Shown here: positions 35,585 through 45,009 of the stretch, one piece after another
Layout of the letters: every line of letters begins with the position of its first letter
Position numbering within the stretch: position 1 is the first letter of the stretch
From: Planktosalinus lacus
GTDB lineage: Bacteria > Bacteroidota > Bacteroidia > Flavobacteriales > Flavobacteriaceae
Assembly (NCBI RefSeq): GCF_014640155.1
Contig: NZ_BMGK01000005.1
Span: forward strand, 124,001-188,000
DNA: 64,000 bases
Reading direction: 5' to 3'
Program-made: the position numbers and the translations under genes
The notes under the pieces: generated by a model
Seen by the model: the letters and a program-made list of their open reading frames with translations, nothing else
The model's database searches: none
Told to the model about the DNA's origin: nothing

Positions 35585-36816
35585 AATAACATACCGGAAT
35601 CGTCTATCATAAAATCGGGAGTGTGATGTGGGTATGGAGTTGTATTACCAGGAGTCATTCCTCCAAGAAAAAAATAAAGCCCCGGTACTTCCTTTTGAAA
35701 GAATGAAAAGTCTTCTGCTCCCGTAATTGCATCTATAAGCACCACATTTTCATTGCCGGCAATATTTTTTAAAGTTGGCAGCATTTTAGTAGTTAATTCA
35801 GGGTCGTTATAAGTGATTGGGTAATTATAATCGTGAAAAGAAAGAGTGGCTTCACCACCATAGGCTTTTGCAATCGCAGTAACCATTTCATCCATGCGTT
35901 TCATCACTTTTTCTCGCATTTCGTGATCGAGAGTTCTTAATGTTCCAAGCATTTCAGCACTTTCAGGAATAATGTTTTGGCGTGTTCCCGCTGAAATTTT
36001 TCCAATCGTGATGACTACCGCTTCTTTTGTAAGCTCCGATTCGCGGCTAACAATGGTTTGCAGTCCGTCAATAATTTTTGCAGAAATTAAAATTGGATCC
36101 ACACTGGTCCAAGGTGTGGAACCATGTGAACCTTTTCCATTTACTACAATGGTATATGAATCTGCTGCTGCCATTATACCACCCGGGCGATAGGCAATAG
36201 ATCCCACGGGTAATTGTGAACTAATATGTAAACCAAATATGGCGTCAACATCAGGATTGCTTAACACTCCTTCTTCCACCATCATTTTAGCACCTCCATT
36301 TTCTCCTGGAGGTGGTCTTTCTTCAGCTGGTTGAAAAATAAATTTTACAGTTCCGTTTAAAAGGTGTTTGTGTTTGGTTAATATTTCTGCCACACCCATT
36401 AAAATCGCAGCATGTGTGTCATGTCCACAGGCATGCATCACTCCGGTTTCAGATCCTAGAAAGGTAGTTGTTACTTCACTTTTGAAAGGCAAATTGTTGC
36501 GTTCAGTTACCGGCAATGCATCTATATCGGCTCTGAGAGCTACTACTTTGCCGGGCTGATTACCTTTCAGAATACCCACAACTCCTGAATGAGCAATTCC
36601 GGTTTGGACATCAAGACCTAAAGTTTTAAGGTGTTCAGCAATTTTTTCAGCGGTTTTAAATTCTCGGTTTGACAATTCTGGAAACTGATGAAAATGGTGA
36701 CGCCAATCAATCACCTTTTGTTCAATGGCTTCAACGTCTTTTAGTAATTGAGCGTCCATTTGAGCAATAATCTGAAGAGAATAAAGTAATGATAGGAAAA
36801 TGAAAATTGACCGCAT
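35578..36816 (-). CDS. M20 family amidohydrolase/peptidase, apparent C-terminal frameshift
   Basis: 412 residues as read. Signal peptide (MRSIFIFLSLLYSLQIIAQ), then the M20D (HipO/amidohydrolase) domain: LRADIDALPV, MHACGHDTHAAIL, FIFQPAEERPPPGENGGA, and GAEDFSFFQKEVPGLYFFLGG carry the metal ligands and catalytic glutamate. It likely removes acyl groups from N-acylated amino acids in the periplasm. The protein stops at GMLLG; one added base in the G4/C4 run at 35581-35584 extends it by 15 residues that fit the family C-terminus (see the next entry). Confidence 0.85.
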   Translation of the reverse strand: MRSIFIFLSLLYSLQIIAQMDAQLLKDVEAIEQKVIDWRHHFHQFPELSNREFKTAEKIAEHLKTLGLDVQTGIAHSGVVGILKGNQPGKVVALRADIDALPVTERNNLPFKSEVTTTFLGSETGVMHACGHDTHAAILMGVAEILTKHKHLLNGTVKFIFQPAEERPPPGENGGAKMMVEEGVLSNPDVDAIFGLHISSQLPVGSIAYRPGGIMAAADSYTIVVNGKGSHGSTPWTSVDPILISAKIIDGLQTIVSRESELTKEAVVITIGKISAGTRQNIIPESAEMLGTLRTLDHEMREKVMKRMDEMVTAIAKAYGGEATLSFHDYNYPITYNDPELTTKMLPTLKNIAGNENVVLIDAITGAEDFSFFQKEVPGLYFFLGGMTPGNTTPYPHHTPDFMIDDSGMLLG

Positions 36817-36950
36817 AGGCTTTTATTTTTAAATTTATTTTCTAAAGGTATTAATTTTTGAGTAATCAAAAATCTTGTTAGTAATTATTGCACAATGAAT
36901 GTGTTTTTTACCTCTTGAATTCTTATTTTCACCTTTTTAAAAATTGAAAT

Positions 36951-39269
36951 TTGCAAGATTATTTAAATCAATTAAATGAAGCTCAGTTAGCTCCTGTATT
37001 ACAGAAGGATGGGGCTATGATTGTCATTGCGGGTGCGGGTTCAGGTAAGACGAGAGTGCTAACCTATCGCATAGCTTATTTGATGGAGAAGGGGGTAGAT
37101 GCTTTTAGTATTTTGGCACTTACTTTTACCAACAAAGCAGCCCGCGAAATGAAAAAAAGAATTGCAGAAATTGTGGGTGCCAGCGAAGCCAAAAATTTGT
37201 GGATGGGAACATTTCACTCTGTGTTTGCTAAAATTTTGAGAATTGAAGCTGAACGGCTAGGTTATCCATCCAATTTTACAATTTATGATACACAGGATTC
37301 ACAAAGTGTGATCAGGGCGATTATTAAAGAAATGAATTTAGATAAGGATGTGTACAAATACAAGCAAGTTTATTCCCGCATTTCTTCTTATAAAAACAGC
37401 TTGATAACAGTCAAGGCATATTTTAATAATCCCGAGTTGATGGAAGCCGATGCGATGGCAAAAATGCCCAGACTGGGAGATATTTATAAAGCTTATGTGG
37501 CCAGATGTTTTAAAGCAGGAGCCATGGATTTTGATGATTTACTTTTAAAAACCAATGAATTACTTACCCGGTTTCCGGAGGTTTTGGCAAAATATCAAAA
37601 TCGGTTCCGCTATATTTTGGTGGATGAGTATCAAGATACCAATCACAGTCAGTATTTGATTGTAAGAGCACTTTCAGACCGGTTTCAGAATATTTGTGTG
37701 GTGGGTGATGATGCACAAAGTATTTATGCTTTTCGCGGAGCAAACATCAATAATATTTTAAATTTTCAACGCGATTATGATGATGTAAAAGTGTATAGAC
37801 TGGAACAAAATTACCGCTCTACCAAAAACATAGTGGAAGCGGCCAATTCTATCATTGATAAAAACAAGACCAAACTCGAAAAAATAGTTTGGACAGAAAA
37901 TGAACCCGGCAATAAGATTATTGTAAACCGTTCAATGACAGATGGTGACGAAGGCAGGTTTGTAGCGAGTTCTATTTTTGAAAATAAAATGAACAATCAG
38001 CTCAAGAATGGCGACTTTGCAATTCTATACCGCACCAACGCACAATCAAGAGCGATGGAGGATGCACTCAGAAAAAAAGACATTCCCTACAGAATTTATG
38101 GTGGTTTAAGTTTTTATCAACGCAAAGAAATTAAGGATGTAATCGCCTATTTACGGCTGATATTAAATCCAAAAGACGAAGAAGCCTTAAAACGTGTAGT
38201 CAATTATCCTGCAAGAGGTATTGGTAACACCACGATTGAAAAACTAATTGTTGCAGCCAATCATTACAACCGATCCATTTTTGAGGTAATGGAGCACCTT
38301 GATAAAATTGATTTAAAAATCAATAGTGGGACTAAAGGAAAACTTCAGGACTTTGTAACAACAATAAAAAGCTTTCAAGTGCTGAATGAAAGTTACAATG
38401 CTTTTGAAATTGCTGAGCACGTGGTTAAAAAAACCGGATTGCTTCAAGAGCTTAAAAAAGATGCCACCCCTGAAGGAATTGCACGAATTGAAAATATTGA
38501 GGAATTATTAAATGGTTTGAGAGATTTTGTTGAGGAACAAAAAGAACTTGCCGAAAGTTCAGGTTCTTTGTCTGAATTTCTTGAAGACGTTGCCCTTGCT
38601 ACCGATCTTGATAACGAAAAAGGAGATGATGATCGCGTGGCCTTAATGACGATTCACTTAGCAAAAGGGCTTGAATTTCCCTATGTATATGTTGTAGGTT
38701 TGGAAGAAGATCTTTTTCCAAGCGGGATGAGTATGAATACCAGAGAAGAGCTAGAGGAAGAGCGCAGACTCTTTTATGTTGCTTTAACAAGAGCCGAGAA
38801 ACAAGCTTACCTAACCTATGCGCAAACAAGATATCGATGGGGAAAATTAATTGATGCGGAACCCAGTAGGTTTCTGGAAGAAATTGACGAGAACTTTTTA
38901 GAATACCTTACTCCGGTTACTGAAAACAGATACAAACCATTGATTGATGCAGACATATTTGATGAAGTAGATAAAAGTAATCTCAGATTAAGAAAACCAA
39001 CCAAAGGCACACCGCCTCGGGGACCTTCTGAAGAACAATTAAAAAAATTACGTCGCTTGCGGCCTGTAAATGCTTCAGGCAAAGAAAAAGTTGAAGTTGA
39101 TAGCAATCTCAAAATAGGAACTCTCGTTGAGCACATGCGTTTTGGAAAAGGAAAGATTGTGAATATAGAAGGGGTTGGAGCCGATAAAAAAGCTGAAATT
39201 AATTTTGAAAATGGTGGGCTAAAAAAACTTTTGTTAAGATTTGCAAAATTGAATATTTTAGAAAACTAA
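36951..39269 (+). CDS. UvrD/PcrA/Rep-type DNA helicase
   Basis: 772 residues, superfamily 1A. Walker A AGAGSGKT at 27-34, motif Ia LTFTNKAAREMKKRI, motif II DEYQD at 225-229, motif III GDDAQSIYAFRGA, motif IV LEQNYRSTKNI, motif V VALMTIHLAKGLEFPYVYVVGLEEDLFP, motif VI EEERRLFYVALTRAEK. The C-terminal KIGTLVEHMRFGKGKI is a Tudor-like end typical of PcrA/UvrD. A 3'-5' helicase for repair and replication. The start is TTG at 36951, giving MQDYLNQLNEAQ; no in-frame ATG gives the family N-terminus. Confidence 0.95.
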   Translation: MQDYLNQLNEAQLAPVLQKDGAMIVIAGAGSGKTRVLTYRIAYLMEKGVDAFSILALTFTNKAAREMKKRIAEIVGASEAKNLWMGTFHSVFAKILRIEAERLGYPSNFTIYDTQDSQSVIRAIIKEMNLDKDVYKYKQVYSRISSYKNSLITVKAYFNNPELMEADAMAKMPRLGDIYKAYVARCFKAGAMDFDDLLLKTNELLTRFPEVLAKYQNRFRYILVDEYQDTNHSQYLIVRALSDRFQNICVVGDDAQSIYAFRGANINNILNFQRDYDDVKVYRLEQNYRSTKNIVEAANSIIDKNKTKLEKIVWTENEPGNKIIVNRSMTDGDEGRFVASSIFENKMNNQLKNGDFAILYRTNAQSRAMEDALRKKDIPYRIYGGLSFYQRKEIKDVIAYLRLILNPKDEEALKRVVNYPARGIGNTTIEKLIVAANHYNRSIFEVMEHLDKIDLKINSGTKGKLQDFVTTIKSFQVLNESYNAFEIAEHVVKKTGLLQELKKDATPEGIARIENIEELLNGLRDFVEEQKELAESSGSLSEFLEDVALATDLDNEKGDDDRVALMTIHLAKGLEFPYVYVVGLEEDLFPSGMSMNTREELEEERRLFYVALTRAEKQAYLTYAQTRYRWGKLIDAEPSRFLEEIDENFLEYLTPVTENRYKPLIDADIFDEVDKSNLRLRKPTKGTPPRGPSEEQLKKLRRLRPVNASGKEKVEVDSNLKIGTLVEHMRFGKGKIVNIEGVGADKKAEINFENGGLKKLLLRFAKLNILEN

Positions 39270-39279
39270 ACTTTCCAAT

Positions 39280-39894
39280 ATGAGTGTTACAAACATAATT
39301 ATAATGCTCTTGTCTATCTTCAGCATAATACTACTTTCTTCACTTTTTTTTATACCATCAGATTCTGAAATATACAGATTGATAGAGTATTTTGATTTTA
39401 TTCTTTGTTTAATATTTCTCTATGACTTTGCAAGCCAGTTTATAAATGCAAAAAATAAATGGATATATTTTTACACAGTTGGTTGGTTAGATTTGCTTTC
39501 TTCAATTCCTCTAGTATCAGAGTTTCGGTTTATAAGGGCTTTTAGAGTCTTTAGAATATTTAGAATTATAAAATCGTTTAAATTATTATTTGAATTTGTT
39601 CTTAAAAACAAGTCAGCTTCTCTTTATGGTTTTGTGGTGTTTAGTGCATTCACTATTTTGGTCTTGTCAACTACAGCAGTACTTTATGTTGAAAAAGATG
39701 TCGGAAATATTAAAACTGCAGAGGATGCCTTATGGTGGAGTTTCGTCACAATCACAACAGTAGGTTATGGTGACTTTTATCCTGTAACGAACATAGGAAA
39801 GTTCATAACTTTTATTCTTATTGTATGTGGCATTGCCTCTTTTGGCACAGCGATATCTTATATAAATGAAAAAGCTTCCAGTTTTAAAAATTAA
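39280..39894 (+). CDS. Compact voltage-gated potassium channel
   Basis: 204 residues with the complete six-helix Kv plan. The S4 helix has six basic residues at every third position (R83, R86, R89, R92, R95, K98 in FRFIRAFRVFRIFRIIKSF), and the selectivity filter is TTVGYGD (159-165). S5 (about 114-135) and S6 (171-196) flank the pore. No cytoplasmic domain exists. It ends 4 bases inside the convergent esterase gene, sharing a TTAA that gives stop codons on both strands. It follows the helicase after 10 bases. Confidence 0.92.
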   Translation: MSVTNIIIMLLSIFSIILLSSLFFIPSDSEIYRLIEYFDFILCLIFLYDFASQFINAKNKWIYFYTVGWLDLLSSIPLVSEFRFIRAFRVFRIFRIIKSFKLLFEFVLKNKSASLYGFVVFSAFTILVLSTTAVLYVEKDVGNIKTAEDALWWSFVTITTVGYGDFYPVTNIGKFITFILIVCGIASFGTAISYINEKASSFKN

Positions 39895-40772
39895 TCAATA
39901 GACAAGTGAGTCAACATAAATTCTTCAAGTTTACTCTGTAAATCCTGAATATCAGTAGTGCTCCAATCATCACCATGACCTCCGTCATAAACAGTAAATG
40001 AATAATTGATTCCGTTCGTATTTAGAGCATTTTCTAATGCAAAACCATTACTTATTGGTACAATTGGGTCCAGGTTGCCGTAAAATAAAATTGTGGGAGA
40101 AGTACTTTCTGAAATCTGATAAACAGGGCTTAAAACTTCAGGTAAATTACTTCCCTGAGGGTAAGCATTTGTGTCTGTTAAAACTTGAAGTGCTATTTCA
40201 AAATTGGGGTTGTTTGCATAAAATGGATCAGTAAAATCTGAAGGGCCAACAATGTCAGCAACAAACTTCACTTGGTCGGTTTGGTCATAAACAGAATCAT
40301 ACATTAAAGAAATATGTGCACCGGCACTTGTTCCAATCAGTCCAAACTGTGGTTGAATTTGCAATTCATTTTGTTGTTCAGTGAGTTGTGAAAGCACATT
40401 TCCCAGATCCAAAAATTGATTTGGAAAGGCGGGGACACTAATTTCAGCTAGAACATAATTAATGTTAGCTACTGCATAGTCAGGGTGGTTTGCTTGGAGA
40501 AAGTTTACAATTTCTATCATATCACTTTTATCACCTGAGGTCCATCCACCTCCATGAACAAGGACTATAACTTTAGTGTTTTCCTGGGTTCTACCTTCGG
40601 GTAAATATAAGTCATATACCTGGCTTGGGTGTTCTCCATAGGATACATTCATCCTTATTTCAGCTTCCAGAACTTCATCAGGGTTTGTGGTGCCTTCGTC
40701 ATCTGAACTACAAGCAACATTGAATAATAATAAAGGTATTGAAACGAATAGTAACAGTAAGTGTCTTTTCAT
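39891..40772 (-). CDS. Alpha/beta hydrolase lipoprotein (BD-FAE/HSL-like esterase)
   Basis: 293 residues. Lipobox VACSS (cysteine about 21). Oxyanion motif VLVHGGGW, nucleophile elbow GTSAG (serine about 147), and a plausible acid/His pair in LDPIVPISNGFAL and DGGHGDD near the C-terminus. A secreted or membrane-anchored carboxylesterase; the Bacteroidota relatives act on acetylated sugars or feruloyl esters, but the substrate here is unknown. Confidence 0.85.
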   Translation of the reverse strand: MKRHLLLLFVSIPLLLFNVACSSDDEGTTNPDEVLEAEIRMNVSYGEHPSQVYDLYLPEGRTQENTKVIVLVHGGGWTSGDKSDMIEIVNFLQANHPDYAVANINYVLAEISVPAFPNQFLDLGNVLSQLTEQQNELQIQPQFGLIGTSAGAHISLMYDSVYDQTDQVKFVADIVGPSDFTDPFYANNPNFEIALQVLTDTNAYPQGSNLPEVLSPVYQISESTSPTILFYGNLDPIVPISNGFALENALNTNGINYSFTVYDGGHGDDWSTTDIQDLQSKLEEFMLTHLSID

Positions 40773-40891
40773 CAGTATTTTATTAATTTGAATTTGAATT
40801 TTATTTTAAAACTTAATATATTAATTTATTGAACGTATAATAATAACTTTTATGTTATTTTGTAAAAATAATAATTTAAAAAGGTTGAGTT

Positions 40892-41509
40892 ATGGCAAAA
40901 CTTATAAAACTTTATGAAGAGAATCCAAATGAGAAACAAATTCAGGAGGTAGTAAAAGTATTGCGTGACGGCGGAATTATTATTTATCCCACAGATACTG
41001 TTTATGGTTTGGGTTGTGATATTAACAACAATCGCGCATTGGAAAGAATTGCACAAATCAGAGGAGTAAAACTCGAAAAAGCAAACTTTTCGTTTGTTTG
41101 TGAAAGCTTGAGCGATGTTTCAGGGTATGTAAAACAAATGGATACTTCTGTATTTAAAATGTTGAAGAGAGCATTACCTGGCCCATATACTTTTATTTTG
41201 GAAGGAAACAATAATTTACCATCGGTGTTTAAGAAGAAAAAAACAGTTGGATTACGAGTGCCAGACAATAATATTGCCAGAGCCATAGTGAGGGAGTTGG
41301 GAAGTCCCATAATTTCAACATCAATTCGCGATGAAGATGAGGTTATTGAGTATACAACAGATCCTGAATTAATTTATGAAAAGTGGGAAAAACTGGTTGA
41401 TGTGATTATTGATGGAGGCTATGGAGGTAATATTGCTTCAACAGTTATTGACCTGACTCAGGGAGAGCCGGTACTTGTCAGAGAGGGGAAAGGCTCATTA
41501 GAAATATAA
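40892..41509 (+). CDS. L-threonylcarbamoyladenylate synthase (YrdC/Sua5 family)
   Basis: 205 residues. The conserved core GGIIIYPTDTVYGLGCDINN, FVCESLSDVSGYV, RALPGPYTFILEGN, VGLRVPDN and GSPIISTSIRDE matches the YciO/YrdC/Sua5 family. The family makes threonylcarbamoyl-AMP for tRNA t6A; YciO-type members are less certain. GGTTGAG before the ATG may be a weak ribosome binding site. Terminated near 41513-41535. Confidence 0.88.
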   Translation: MAKLIKLYEENPNEKQIQEVVKVLRDGGIIIYPTDTVYGLGCDINNNRALERIAQIRGVKLEKANFSFVCESLSDVSGYVKQMDTSVFKMLKRALPGPYTFILEGNNNLPSVFKKKKTVGLRVPDNNIARAIVRELGSPIISTSIRDEDEVIEYTTDPELIYEKWEKLVDVIIDGGYGGNIASTVIDLTQGEPVLVREGKGSLEI

Positions 41510-41535
41510 AAAAAAGCCCGGTAATGCCGGGCTTT
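41508..41535. terminator. Intrinsic terminator between sua5-like and ompA-like genes
   Basis: AAAGCCCGG (41513-41521) pairs with CCGGGCTTT (41527-41535), 5-base loop. On the minus strand eight T's follow the stem (plus A-run at 41508-41515), making it strong for the OmpA gene; on the plus strand only TTTAAATTTT follows. Confidence 0.82.
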
Positions 41536-41554
41536 AAATTTTATACGAATCAGA

Positions 41555-42415
41555 TTAGTTGATTTCAGGGTCTTTTAAACCTTCTTCAATCATTTCGTAA
41601 AACTGATCAAGTTTAGGTAATACCACAATTCTGGTTCTTCTATTTTTAGATTTTCCTTCGGCAGTTGAATTGCTTGCTACAGGCACATATTCTCCTCTTC
41701 CTCCTGCGGTCATTCTTGCTGGATCAACACCAAAGTCTTTTTGTAGCATTCTCACTACTGCAGTAGCTCTAAGTACACTCAAATCCCAGTTGTCTTTTAT
41801 TGCAGGACGACTTATTGGGTCTGTATCAGTATGTCCTTCAACCAAAAATTCAAAGTCAGGTTTGCTCTTTACTACTTGTGCTACTTTTCCAAGAACTTCT
41901 TTTGCTCTGTTTGTTATGTTATAGCTTCCGCTAGAAAACAATAACTTATCAGAAATATTTACATAAACCACACCCTTTTCAACACTTATTTCAATGTCTT
42001 CATCATCCAAATTGCCGATAGCTCCTTTCAAACTTTGAACCAGCGCAAGGTTTACAGAGTCTCTACGGGTAACAGCATCATTAAGTTTTCTAATAGTTAA
42101 GTCTTTTTCTTGCAAACTTTCAAGAGAACGTTCTAAGTTTTCAGCTCCTTTTTTAGTTAAATCTGTAAAATCACCAATGCTTCTAATCAGGTCTTTGTTA
42201 GTTGCATTTAAAGATGCTACTTGACTTTCTAAAGAATTTGCTTTTGCTTGAAGTGATGCTCTTTCTTCCAAACAAGAATTTAACTTAACCGTGGTAGTGT
42301 TAAGCATATCCTGGGTGTTTTTGTGTTGTTCTTCTAACTCAGCATATTTTTTCTGAGATACACACGATGAAAACAGTAGCGCAACGACACTACCTAATAC
42401 GATTATTTTTTTCAT
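41555..42415 (-). CDS. OmpA-family lipoprotein with coiled coil
   Basis: 286 residues. Lipobox LFSSC (cysteine 18), a heptad-rich coiled-coil segment (about 22-115), then the OmpA C-terminal peptidoglycan-binding domain (150-275): EFLVEGHTDTDPIS, NWDLSVLRATAVVRML, ARMTAGGRGEYVPVASN and NRRTRIVVLP. It ties the outer membrane to the cell wall. The start ATG at 42415 gives MKKIIVLGSVVALLFSSC. Confidence 0.93.
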   Translation of the reverse strand: MKKIIVLGSVVALLFSSCVSQKKYAELEEQHKNTQDMLNTTTVKLNSCLEERASLQAKANSLESQVASLNATNKDLIRSIGDFTDLTKKGAENLERSLESLQEKDLTIRKLNDAVTRRDSVNLALVQSLKGAIGNLDDEDIEISVEKGVVYVNISDKLLFSSGSYNITNRAKEVLGKVAQVVKSKPDFEFLVEGHTDTDPISRPAIKDNWDLSVLRATAVVRMLQKDFGVDPARMTAGGRGEYVPVASNSTAEGKSKNRRTRIVVLPKLDQFYEMIEEGLKDPEIN

Positions 42416-42507
42416 AATTTTTGGTTTTATTTTTTAGTTAAATTGAATATCAAAATTATCAAATATTGAGCCATTTTTTTAACAGTTAACAATTATTTAG
42501 GCTTCTT

Positions 42508-43506
42508 TTATTTTATTGAGTCAAAGGATTTAAGCTGCTTAACAAAATACAAAAAAATTATTGATTTTGATTGATAATAGATGGGATAATTTGTAGTATT
42601 ATTTCTCTTCTTGATAATTTTTTTAAAATGTATGTAGAAAGAAAAGTGTGCTTTTAAAATAGCAGTAAAATGTAAAAACTTGAAACTGATTAAAAAGTGA
42701 ATTCCGGCAATACAATCTAAAATCATTCTAATTAATATTACTTGAAAAACTGATTTTTGAGGAGCGTTTTTCAATAAATTAAAAAGTGAGTTTCTAAAGT
42801 TTAAAAATGTTTTCTTTGGGTTTGTATTTTTTAAGGTAGCACCACCCAGATGATAAACTTTAGATGTACTAATATATTTTGACTCCAAACCTAAATTAAA
42901 AAACCTCCAGCACAAGTCAATTTCTTCCTGATGAGCAAAATAGTCTTCATCAAACCCACCAGCCTTATGAAAGTATTCTTTTCTCACAAACAAACAGGCA
43001 CCACTGGCCCAAAAAATCGTTCTTGAATCGTTGTATTGGCCATTGTCTTTTTCAATGGTGTTGAAAATCCTTCCACGACAGTAAGGGTAGGCATACTTGT
43101 CAATAAATCCGCCTGCAGCTCCGGCATATTCAAAATGGGATTTATTTTTAAAATCTAAAATTTTTGGTTGGGCAGCCGCCAGATTTTGATTTTTCAAAAA
43201 TTCATCTTTCAACGGATTGAGCCAGTTTTCAGTAACTTTTACATCAGAATTTAGAAGGACAAACAAATCGGCCTCTACTTTTTTCAATCCTTCATTATAC
43301 CCTTTTGCATAGCCAAAGTTGGAAGAGTTTTGAATGAGCTTAATTTCAGGATAGTATTCTTTTAAAAATTGAACAGAAGTATCGGTTGAGGCATTGTCAA
43401 TTACATATAGTTTTGCATCCTTTTTAGAATGCAGCACAACACTTGGTAAAAACTGCTCAAGCAATTTTTGACCATTCCAGTTTAATATGACAACTGCTGT
43501 TTTCAA
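42508..43506 (-). CDS. Family 2 glycosyltransferase
   Basis: 332 residues. GT-A fold start VVILNWNGQKLLEQFLPSV, YVIDNASTDTSVQFLKEY, FVLLNSDVKV (DxD-like), and the acceptor-site ASGACLFVRKEYFHKAGGFDEDYFAHQEEIDLCWR typical of rhamnosyl/galactofuranosyl-type GT2 enzymes. C-terminal hydrophobic helices (about 245-290) suggest membrane association. Its start overlaps the end of the HsdR-N gene by 4 bases (ATGA), so they are co-translated. Confidence 0.9.
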   Translation of the reverse strand: MKTAVVILNWNGQKLLEQFLPSVVLHSKKDAKLYVIDNASTDTSVQFLKEYYPEIKLIQNSSNFGYAKGYNEGLKKVEADLFVLLNSDVKVTENWLNPLKDEFLKNQNLAAAQPKILDFKNKSHFEYAGAAGGFIDKYAYPYCRGRIFNTIEKDNGQYNDSRTIFWASGACLFVRKEYFHKAGGFDEDYFAHQEEIDLCWRFFNLGLESKYISTSKVYHLGGATLKNTNPKKTFLNFRNSLFNLLKNAPQKSVFQVILIRMILDCIAGIHFLISFKFLHFTAILKAHFSFYIHFKKIIKKRNNTTNYPIYYQSKSIIFLYFVKQLKSFDSIK

Positions 43507-43946
43507 GAATGTAAAGGTAAATCTTTTAAGAAAACATACTGCTGGTTTTCATAATCGAGTTGGCAATAATAATGTTGTAAGCCGTTTGTTACCATTAAAT
43601 AAGAAGCATTTAAACTCAAGTTATAACGAGCAACCTGATCAAAAGTGTTTTGAGAAATTTTTACAGCAGGTGCTTTACATTCAATGATGATGTGTATGCT
43701 TCCGTCTTTATTAAAAACTACTACATCATATCTTTTTTTGGTGGCATTTAAAATAAGTTCTTTTTCAACATTGATATGGCTTTTGGGATACTTTTTTTCC
43801 TGAATTAAAAACTGAACCACATGCTGACGTACCCATTCTTCAGGTGTGAGGATCACAAACTTTTTACGGATTTCATCAAAGATGGAAATTTTATTTTCGC
43901 TACTTTTGAAGCGAAAGCTATAGGCCGGAAAATGGAGTTGTTGCAT
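43503..43946 (-). CDS. HsdR N-terminal-domain protein, putative nuclease fold
   Basis: 147 residues from ATG 43946 (MQQLHFPAYSFRFK); an upstream TTG in frame overlaps the divergent holA start and is rejected. The core KKRYDVVVFNKDGSIHIIIECKAP carries the D...ExK residues of the restriction-endonuclease-like fold, as in the N-terminal domain of type I HsdR, but there is no helicase and no methylase or specificity gene nearby. The gene is back-to-back with holA, an arrangement I associate with Bacteroidota. Role unknown; repair or DNA processing is possible. Confidence 0.8.
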   Translation of the reverse strand: MQQLHFPAYSFRFKSSENKISIFDEIRKKFVILTPEEWVRQHVVQFLIQEKKYPKSHINVEKELILNATKKRYDVVVFNKDGSIHIIIECKAPAVKISQNTFDQVARYNLSLNASYLMVTNGLQHYYCQLDYENQQYVFLKDLPLHS

Positions 43947-43972
43947 ACCACAAAAATGATAATTTTTTTTCA

Positions 43973-44971
43973 ATGGAAGAAGTAAAACGCATTGTAAACA
44001 ATATTAAAAACGGAAATATTCAACCTGTTTATCTTTTAACAGGTGATGAACCCTATTTTATAGACTTTGTTTCAGATTATATTGAAAAAAATGTACTTAC
44101 AGAAGACGAGAAAGCTTTCAATCAAACGGTGCTTTATGGACGTGATGTGACTGTAGATGATATTGTAAGCAATGCAAAACGCTACCCAATGATGGCAGAG
44201 CGACAAGTGATTATCGTTAAAGAAGCTCAGGAACTTTCCAGAACAATTGAAAATCTTGCACCATACTGTACAAACCCCCAACCAACAACGGTTTTAGTAA
44301 TTTGTTATAAATACAAAAAAATTGATAAACGAAAGGCCCTTTACAAAGCAATTAAAAAGAATGGTGGCATCGTTGAAGAAAAAAAGCTATATGAAAATCA
44401 GGTTGGAAACTGGATTACTAAATTATTAAGTTCCAAAGGGTATTCAATTTCAATCAAAGCTTCTCTGATGTTGGTTGAGTTTTTAGGAAATGATTTGGGT
44501 AGAATTTCAAATGAAATAGATAAACTCACGCAAATTGTAAAGCCTGAGCAACAAATCACTCCTGAAATCATTGAATTAAACATCGGTATCAGTAAAGACT
44601 TTAATAACTTTGAATTGCAAAATGCCATTGGAAATAAAGACATTCAAAAAGCATTTCAAATTATAAATTACTTTGCACAAAACCCAAAGGACAATCCTTT
44701 GGTGATGACGGTTGCGCTTTTGTATTCTTATTTCTCCAAAGTTTTAAAATACCATGCTCTGGCTTCAAAAAATAATGCTTCGAAAGAAATGGGAATCAAC
44801 CCCTATTTTGTAAAAGATTATCAACTGGCAGCAAAAAACTACCCGATGAAAAAAGTAAGTGCGATTTTGGCGAAATTAAGAGATACAGATATGAAAAGTA
44901 AAGGAGTGGGGGCAGCAAATGTTTCCGATGGCGATTTGTTAAAAGAATTGTTGACAGTGATTTTTGCCTGA
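43973..44971 (+). CDS. holA: DNA polymerase III subunit delta
   Basis: 332 residues. N-terminal AAA-like region (IKNGNIQPVYLLTGDEPYFIDFVSDYIE; ERQVIIVKEAQELSR) and the C-terminal clamp-loader region (LGNDLGRISNEIDKLTQI, FNNFELQNAIGNKDIQKAFQII, LAAKNYPMKKVSAILAKLRDTDMKSKG) match HolA. It opens the sliding clamp as part of the clamp loader. Starts 27 bases from the divergent HsdR-N gene, so the promoter must overlap that gene. Confidence 0.92.
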   Translation: MEEVKRIVNNIKNGNIQPVYLLTGDEPYFIDFVSDYIEKNVLTEDEKAFNQTVLYGRDVTVDDIVSNAKRYPMMAERQVIIVKEAQELSRTIENLAPYCTNPQPTTVLVICYKYKKIDKRKALYKAIKKNGGIVEEKKLYENQVGNWITKLLSSKGYSISIKASLMLVEFLGNDLGRISNEIDKLTQIVKPEQQITPEIIELNIGISKDFNNFELQNAIGNKDIQKAFQIINYFAQNPKDNPLVMTVALLYSYFSKVLKYHALASKNNASKEMGINPYFVKDYQLAAKNYPMKKVSAILAKLRDTDMKSKGVGAANVSDGDLLKELLTVIFA

Positions 44972-45009
44972 TGTTTTATTGTTCTAATTTTACAATTCAA
45001 ACTTAATCT

